A stretch of DNA of 64,000 bases from Omphiscola glabra. Its lineage: Eukaryota; Mollusca; Gastropoda; Lymnaeidae. How positions within the stretch are numbered: position 1 is the first letter of the stretch; every line of letters begins with the position of its first letter. The translations under genes were made by a program, and so were the position numbers. The notes beneath the pieces are model-generated. The model was not told the origin of the DNA, made no database searches, and saw only the letters and a list, made by a program, of their open reading frames with translations. Location: the NCBI GenBank assembly GCA_964017045.1, contig OZ024802.1, forward strand, positions 8,230,413-8,294,412. Direction: 5' to 3'. Below are positions 41,401-47,400 of the stretch, one piece after another.

Positions 41401-44400
41401 AGAATTATTTTATATATCAATGGACTGACTGTTACATATTTGTGAAAGTGATAATTGTATAAAAATCACTTTTTTAATTTCTATTTTACAGCCAGTTTGA
41501 CTCATTTTAAGTTTTTTTCACCGTTCCTTATGTTTCTCACAGTTTATGTTTGGTTTTAATTGATTTAATTTAAGTTCGTTAAAAAAATTTCCATTACCTC
41601 CACTATTTTATTTTTGTCAGAACCCATTTGTGGTCCAGATGGGAGTGAAATCCCTTGTGGTAATTCTTTTGTGTGGAAAACCACAAGGAATCTGCTACAG
41701 TGTTTATTTATTTTTTTTTTTATTATTATTATTTATTTTTTGCTTTTTAAACCTTGTGATTCTTTGACATATAGCTGTGTCCCTTAGCAGTTTTATTTGG
41801 TTGCATTTTGTTTCTTCTCTGAGTTTGTTTTTGTTTTTTGAAATACCAGCCGAGTACAAAAAATGGATACGAGTCATATTTGCAGAGTTAACTCCCTGTC
41901 CATTTACAGCTTCTGTCATTGTGCAGCTTTTTGTGATTTGTGGAGCTGCTGCCAGTTCAAATATCCCATACTGGAATAGTGTTAATGCTGCCAGTTCAAA
42001 TATCCCATACTGGAATAGTGTTAATGCTGACTTTTTGTTTATTTATAAAATGGCGTATTTGTATAATATAGAATATACATTTCCAAGAATCGAAAACTCA
42101 ATTCCTAGAAACTAAATAGAGCCTTTGTTAAAATTGATAAGTTAATACTTTTGAAATGTTAACATATTCTTTTGAGGTTATTGTGATTTTGGGAGAAAAA
42201 AAAATTAGAATATATGAGAATATATTTATTTCTTTGCCTCTTTTACTAGAGTCATTCTAAGTTCAATTTAAAATATTCTTCATTCAGCATTACAGTTGCA
42301 TAACTTAATAATTTGGAATTGTCACATCAGACATTTTTAAAATCTCATAACTTTTTGGAACTCATCATGAGTTTAATGTTAAAAAAATGGCAAAAAATTT
42401 GGTTTATTATTGAATCTTCTTGCCGTATTTATCTATGGTAATGGCTATATGAATGTGATTTTAAAAAAGCAACAGTATTTCACCATTTCTGTGTGATGCT
42501 GTAAGAAATTATACCCTGTTATTTTGTTTGTAACCTGACACAAAACTGACCCATTTTATCATGACCATTTATAGAGCCTATTCCGGCCCCTGATGGAAGT
42601 GAAATCGCCTGCGGTAAACCTCTAGCTCATTTTATTTTCAAAACTGCATGAAGTAATAACACAATCAGACAGACACAAAAAAAAAACAACAGCCGAAACC
42701 CTTTAGGTTCTTGCATTGAGGACATCAGAAGCAATAACACAGAAAGCTTCAGTTTCTGTGCACAGTCTATCTGCCTGACCGCACCACAATGTTCAATTGC
42801 TGCACTTCATCACGCATCTCATAATAAACAATATTGTCTTTTGAGCTCTCCGTTGAATGTGACATGTGTGACTAATCATCAAATCCCATCTGTCACTCAG
42901 TCTAAAGTCACATGAACTGTCAGGCAAAATATTGGCATGTACACAAATGACTCTGTCCTTAACAGCACTTTCCTCTCTCATTAGTGAGCACCCTCTTTGT
43001 TAATACAGATATTCCCTTCACATGTTTGAATAAATGTACAGAGTGCTCATCATCAACTTGATTAGCTAATGGAACAACATTTTTTTTTTTTTTTCCTTTG
43101 CTACAAAATGCCATTACAGTGAACACCAAACTGTTTAGATTGTCTTGCAAAATGGACATGCGGAAAAATCAAAGCAATGCAATTAAATTTTGTGTGTGAA
43201 ATAGATAGATCGTGCCATTGTGACTAAAGCATGTTAAACTGGCCAGTTTTGGTGTGTTGTAGGGAAATGTGTTGATGTGGTGAGGACCCCTAGTTTTGTT
43301 GTGTTTGTCAAGATCCTTTAAAAGGGACTAACACTGCAACGGCATGTGGTCTTAGGAATGTGACAATTTGTAAAATTTAGTGATACACAAGTACTTTGCA
43401 GAGACACAGCCACTTTGCCGTAACCATTATAAGTAGTTTTTTTGTGTTTTTTTGTAAAACTAAATATTACATAATGCCTAAAAATCCATTTTTCAAGTTC
43501 TATTAATATCTCTTTAAGATTTTTTAAATTTTAATTTGGGCATCCTAGACCCTCTCAAACAAAAAAAAAATAATTATGAAAATGAAGAAAACTTGAAATT
43601 TTAAAAAGAGAAGAAGAAATTGGAGAATGATGTTTGTTTGAATCAATAAAAAAAAATGAATTGTTATTTATGAAACTTGAAGTTGTCATCAGAATTAGAC
43701 TTGATAAACTTGTGCTAGAGCTAGAAGAGACAAGTATCACTATTTCCCACTGACAGATCCATATAGTGAATAAGGTTTTTTTTCCTTAATCAGATAGAAA
43801 ACTGATTTTGTTTTTAGTTTGCCCTTCCTTCACTCAGAATACATCAGTCATTGGACTCAGAATACATCAGTCATTTGTATGGGCTATTGAAATGTTTGTA
43901 AAACAATGATTTTAGGGGTGGTTTACAATGTTTAATGCTTGTTTGTTTTTATTTTGTGAAGGCTCAGCCTCTCTCACCGTTATGTTTTGTTGACAGTCTA
44001 CAGCCTCTCTCACCGTTATGTTTTGTTGACAGTCTACAGCCTCTCTCACCGTTATGTTTTGTTGACAGTCTACAGCCTCTCTCACCGTTATGTTTTGTTG
44101 ACAGTCTACAGCCTCTCTCACCGTTATGTTTTGTTGACAGTCTACAGCCTCTCTCACCGTTATGTTTTTTTGACAGTCTACAGCCTCTCTCACCGTTATG
44201 TTTTGTTGACAGCCTACAGCCTCTCTCACCGTTATGTTTTGGTGACAGTCTACAGCCTCTCTCACCGTTATGTTTTGTTGACAGTCTACAGCCTCTCTCA
44301 CCGTTATGTTTTGGTGACAGTCTACAGCCTCTCTCACCGTTATGTTTTGTTGACAGTCTACAGCCTCTCTCACCATTATGTTTTGTTGACAGTCTACAGC

Positions 44401-47400
44401 CTCTCTCACCATTATGTTTTGTTGACAGTCTACAGCCTCTCTCACCATTATGTTTTGTTGACAGTCTACAGCCTTTCTCACCATTATGTTTTGTTGACAG
44501 TCTACAGCCTCTCTCACCATTATGTTTTGTTGACAGTCTACAGCCTCTCTCACGATTATGTTTTGTTGACAGTCTACAGCCTCTCTCATCGTTATGTTTT
44601 GTTGACAGTCTACAGCCTCTCTCACCGTTATGTTTTGTTGACAGTCTACAGCCTCTCTCACCGTTATGTTTTGTTGACATTCTACAGCCTCTCTCACCGT
44701 TATGTTTTGTTGACAGTCTACAGCCTCTCTCACCGTTATGTTTTGTTGACAGTCTACAGCCTCTCTCACCGTTATGTTTTGTTGACAGTCTACAGCCTCT
44801 CTCACCGTTATGTTTTGTTGACAGCCTACAGCCTCTCTCACCGTTATGTTTTGGTGACAGTCTACAGCCTCTCTCACCGTTATGTTTTGTTGACAGTCTA
44901 CAGCCTCTCTCACCGTTATGTTTTGGTGACAGTCTACAGCCTCTCTCACCGTTATGTTTTGTTGACAGTCTACAGCCTCTCTCACCATTATGTTTTGTTG
45001 ACAGTCTACAGCCTCTCTCACCATTATGTTTTGTTGACAGTCTACAGCCTCTCTCACCATTATGTTTTGTTGACAGTCTACAGCCTTTCTCACCATTATG
45101 TTTTGTTGACAGTCTACAGCCTCTCTCACCATTATGTTTTGTTGACAGTCTACAGCCTCTCTCACGATTATGTTTTGTTGACAGTCTACAGCCTCTCTCA
45201 CCGTTATGTTTTGTTGACAGTCTACAGCCTCTCTCACCGTTATGTTTTGTTGACAGTCTACAGCCTCTCTCACCATTATGTTTTGTTGACAGTCTATGTT
45301 TATACTGTATATTTAATGCTAATACATTCTTGTTTTAATACTTAAATGCTTGCCTGGGTTCAGAATCAAGTAAGTACTCACATTTTTCCAACATTGTTTT
45401 TCCCAATTTTGCTCCAGCCATTCCCAATCCTGTTTTTTTGTCTTTTAATTAATTTTCCAACCTTGACTTTGGAGATCTGGTTATTAAAATTATTAGGAAG
45501 TTGAACCATAGCACTTGGAAATTATTTAAAGGGAAATTTTTTCTCTATCTTTTTAAAAAAAAAATTTATATATTTTTTAAAAAAATTCATTAAAATGATT
45601 CTCAACCTTTATTTTTGCTGGAAAATTCCATTTGTTCATTTAAAAGACTGAAGCATTGAACTGGCGCTGATGTTTCAAACAAATATGCTTTCTATGTTTT
45701 TAAACACCAAACTATTGCAATATGGAACAAACTTAACCTATCATTGGTGGTATAAATCTACTCGTGGGACCAAACTGAACCTATCATTGTTGGTATAAAT
45801 CTACTCGTGGGACCAAACTTAATCTATCATTGTTGGTATAAATCTACTCGTGGGACCAAACTTAACCTATCATTGTTGGTATAAATCTACTTGTGGGACC
45901 AAACTTAACCTATCATTGTTGGTATAAATCTACTCGTGGGACCAAACTTAACCTACCATTGTTGGTATAAATCCACTCTTCTGCTGTTGGTTCAATGGTT
46001 TGGCATTTTCCCTGAAATCAAATTTAACTAGCATTACGTGCTTGGGTGCCAGTCGTATAATGGTGTCCCCTAGTGTCCTGTTTGCAAACATCACTGAAGT
46101 ATAGAAATTCAAAAAGGTGAGCTATAAAGAGTTATGGCATAATATTTCAAAATCTTTTTTTTTTTTAGAATAGCTGCTTTAGTTTGTTTCCCTTTCATAG
46201 CCGTTTAATTTTCATTCCTTTGGGGTCACCATTTGTGGGCATTATGTACCCTTGTTATAATTATGTTTCCTTTGGAGCACCTTCTGGGGGTGTTGTGTGC
46301 CATGCTATGTTTTTCCTCTGAGTGTGGGACTAGCAAATACGTTGTATGTTTTGATTCTATTCTGTTATTAGTCTAACAGACCCCAATCCTTTAACTTCTG
46401 CCTTTTTTTCCCTTTCTTTATTGGTATTTTTTTTTTATAATCACTCATCACTTATTTATCCTATTTAAACTAAAGATTTTAAATAATCGGAACCAAATAT
46501 ATAGTTTTTTAACATACACCTTTTTAAAAAATTCCTATTGTAATTAAAATTCTAACTTTTTCAATGGGGAAAAGGGAATTTGATACGGAAAATATTTTTG
46601 TCTAAACATGATGTATAAATTAGATTCACTAATAAAAAAAATTAAATACTCAACCCTTGGGGCGGGCTGGTAGAGACTCATGAGGTCATTGGATCTGAAG
46701 AACACCTGGTGATTGATACCAATGGGGGACAGGGATAGGAGCAGTTTTGTTATTGACAAATATAGAGAAACTGACAACATCTGCTTACTAGGTTATAAGT
46801 CTGACTGTCTGTCTGAACTGGATGTTGGCATCAGTTGAAAGGTTTTGTCTGGGAATACATTGTAATTATAATAAAAAATAATTTAGTGTGAATGAAAGAC
46901 TGTAACATCACCACTTTTAAAACTGTTCATTTCAATAGCCAGTTAGTTGATGCCATCCAACATGGCCAGTTAGTTGATTCCATCCAACATGGCCAGTTAG
47001 TTGATGCCATCCAACATGGCCAGTTAGTTGATGCCATCCAACATGGCCAGTTAGTTGATGCCATCCAACATGGCCAGTTAGTTGATGCCATCCAACATGG
47101 CCAGTTAGTTGATGCCATCCAACATGGCCAGTTAGTTGATGCCATCCAACAAAGATGAAATAACAAATCATTCCTTTCATTTGTTCAAGATTTTATGATG
47201 TATTTTTTTTATTAATTAACTTATAAAGTCCTATTTTGATGAGCCGCACGCCTTCCAATAAAAGATTAAAACAGGAAACAAATGACCTCCCACTTTTTTT
47301 AAAAAAACAAATTTTTCTTTTAAATTTTCTGATGTGAACCCCAAGATGGATCAGTCTTAGCTAGATATCTGTTGCAGTGTTGAAGATAATATATTGTCTC

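Larger units (their letters stand above)
40835..43964 (+). other. Introns around mini-exons 25a/25b
   Basis: Mostly AT-rich. A 39-bp unit (gccagttcaaatatcccata) is duplicated at 41948-42027 between the two mini-exons. No third mini-exon copy was found downstream by eye. Confidence 0.5.

Noticed and set aside
43912..45345. Open frames of 452-467 codons on both strands
   Set aside because: They are translations of a 36-bp tandem repeat; all frames stay open because 36 is divisible by 3 and the unit lacks stops.
46544..46780. Minus-strand open frame of 78 codons
   Set aside because: No supporting motif that I can name; probably chance or a decayed repeat.
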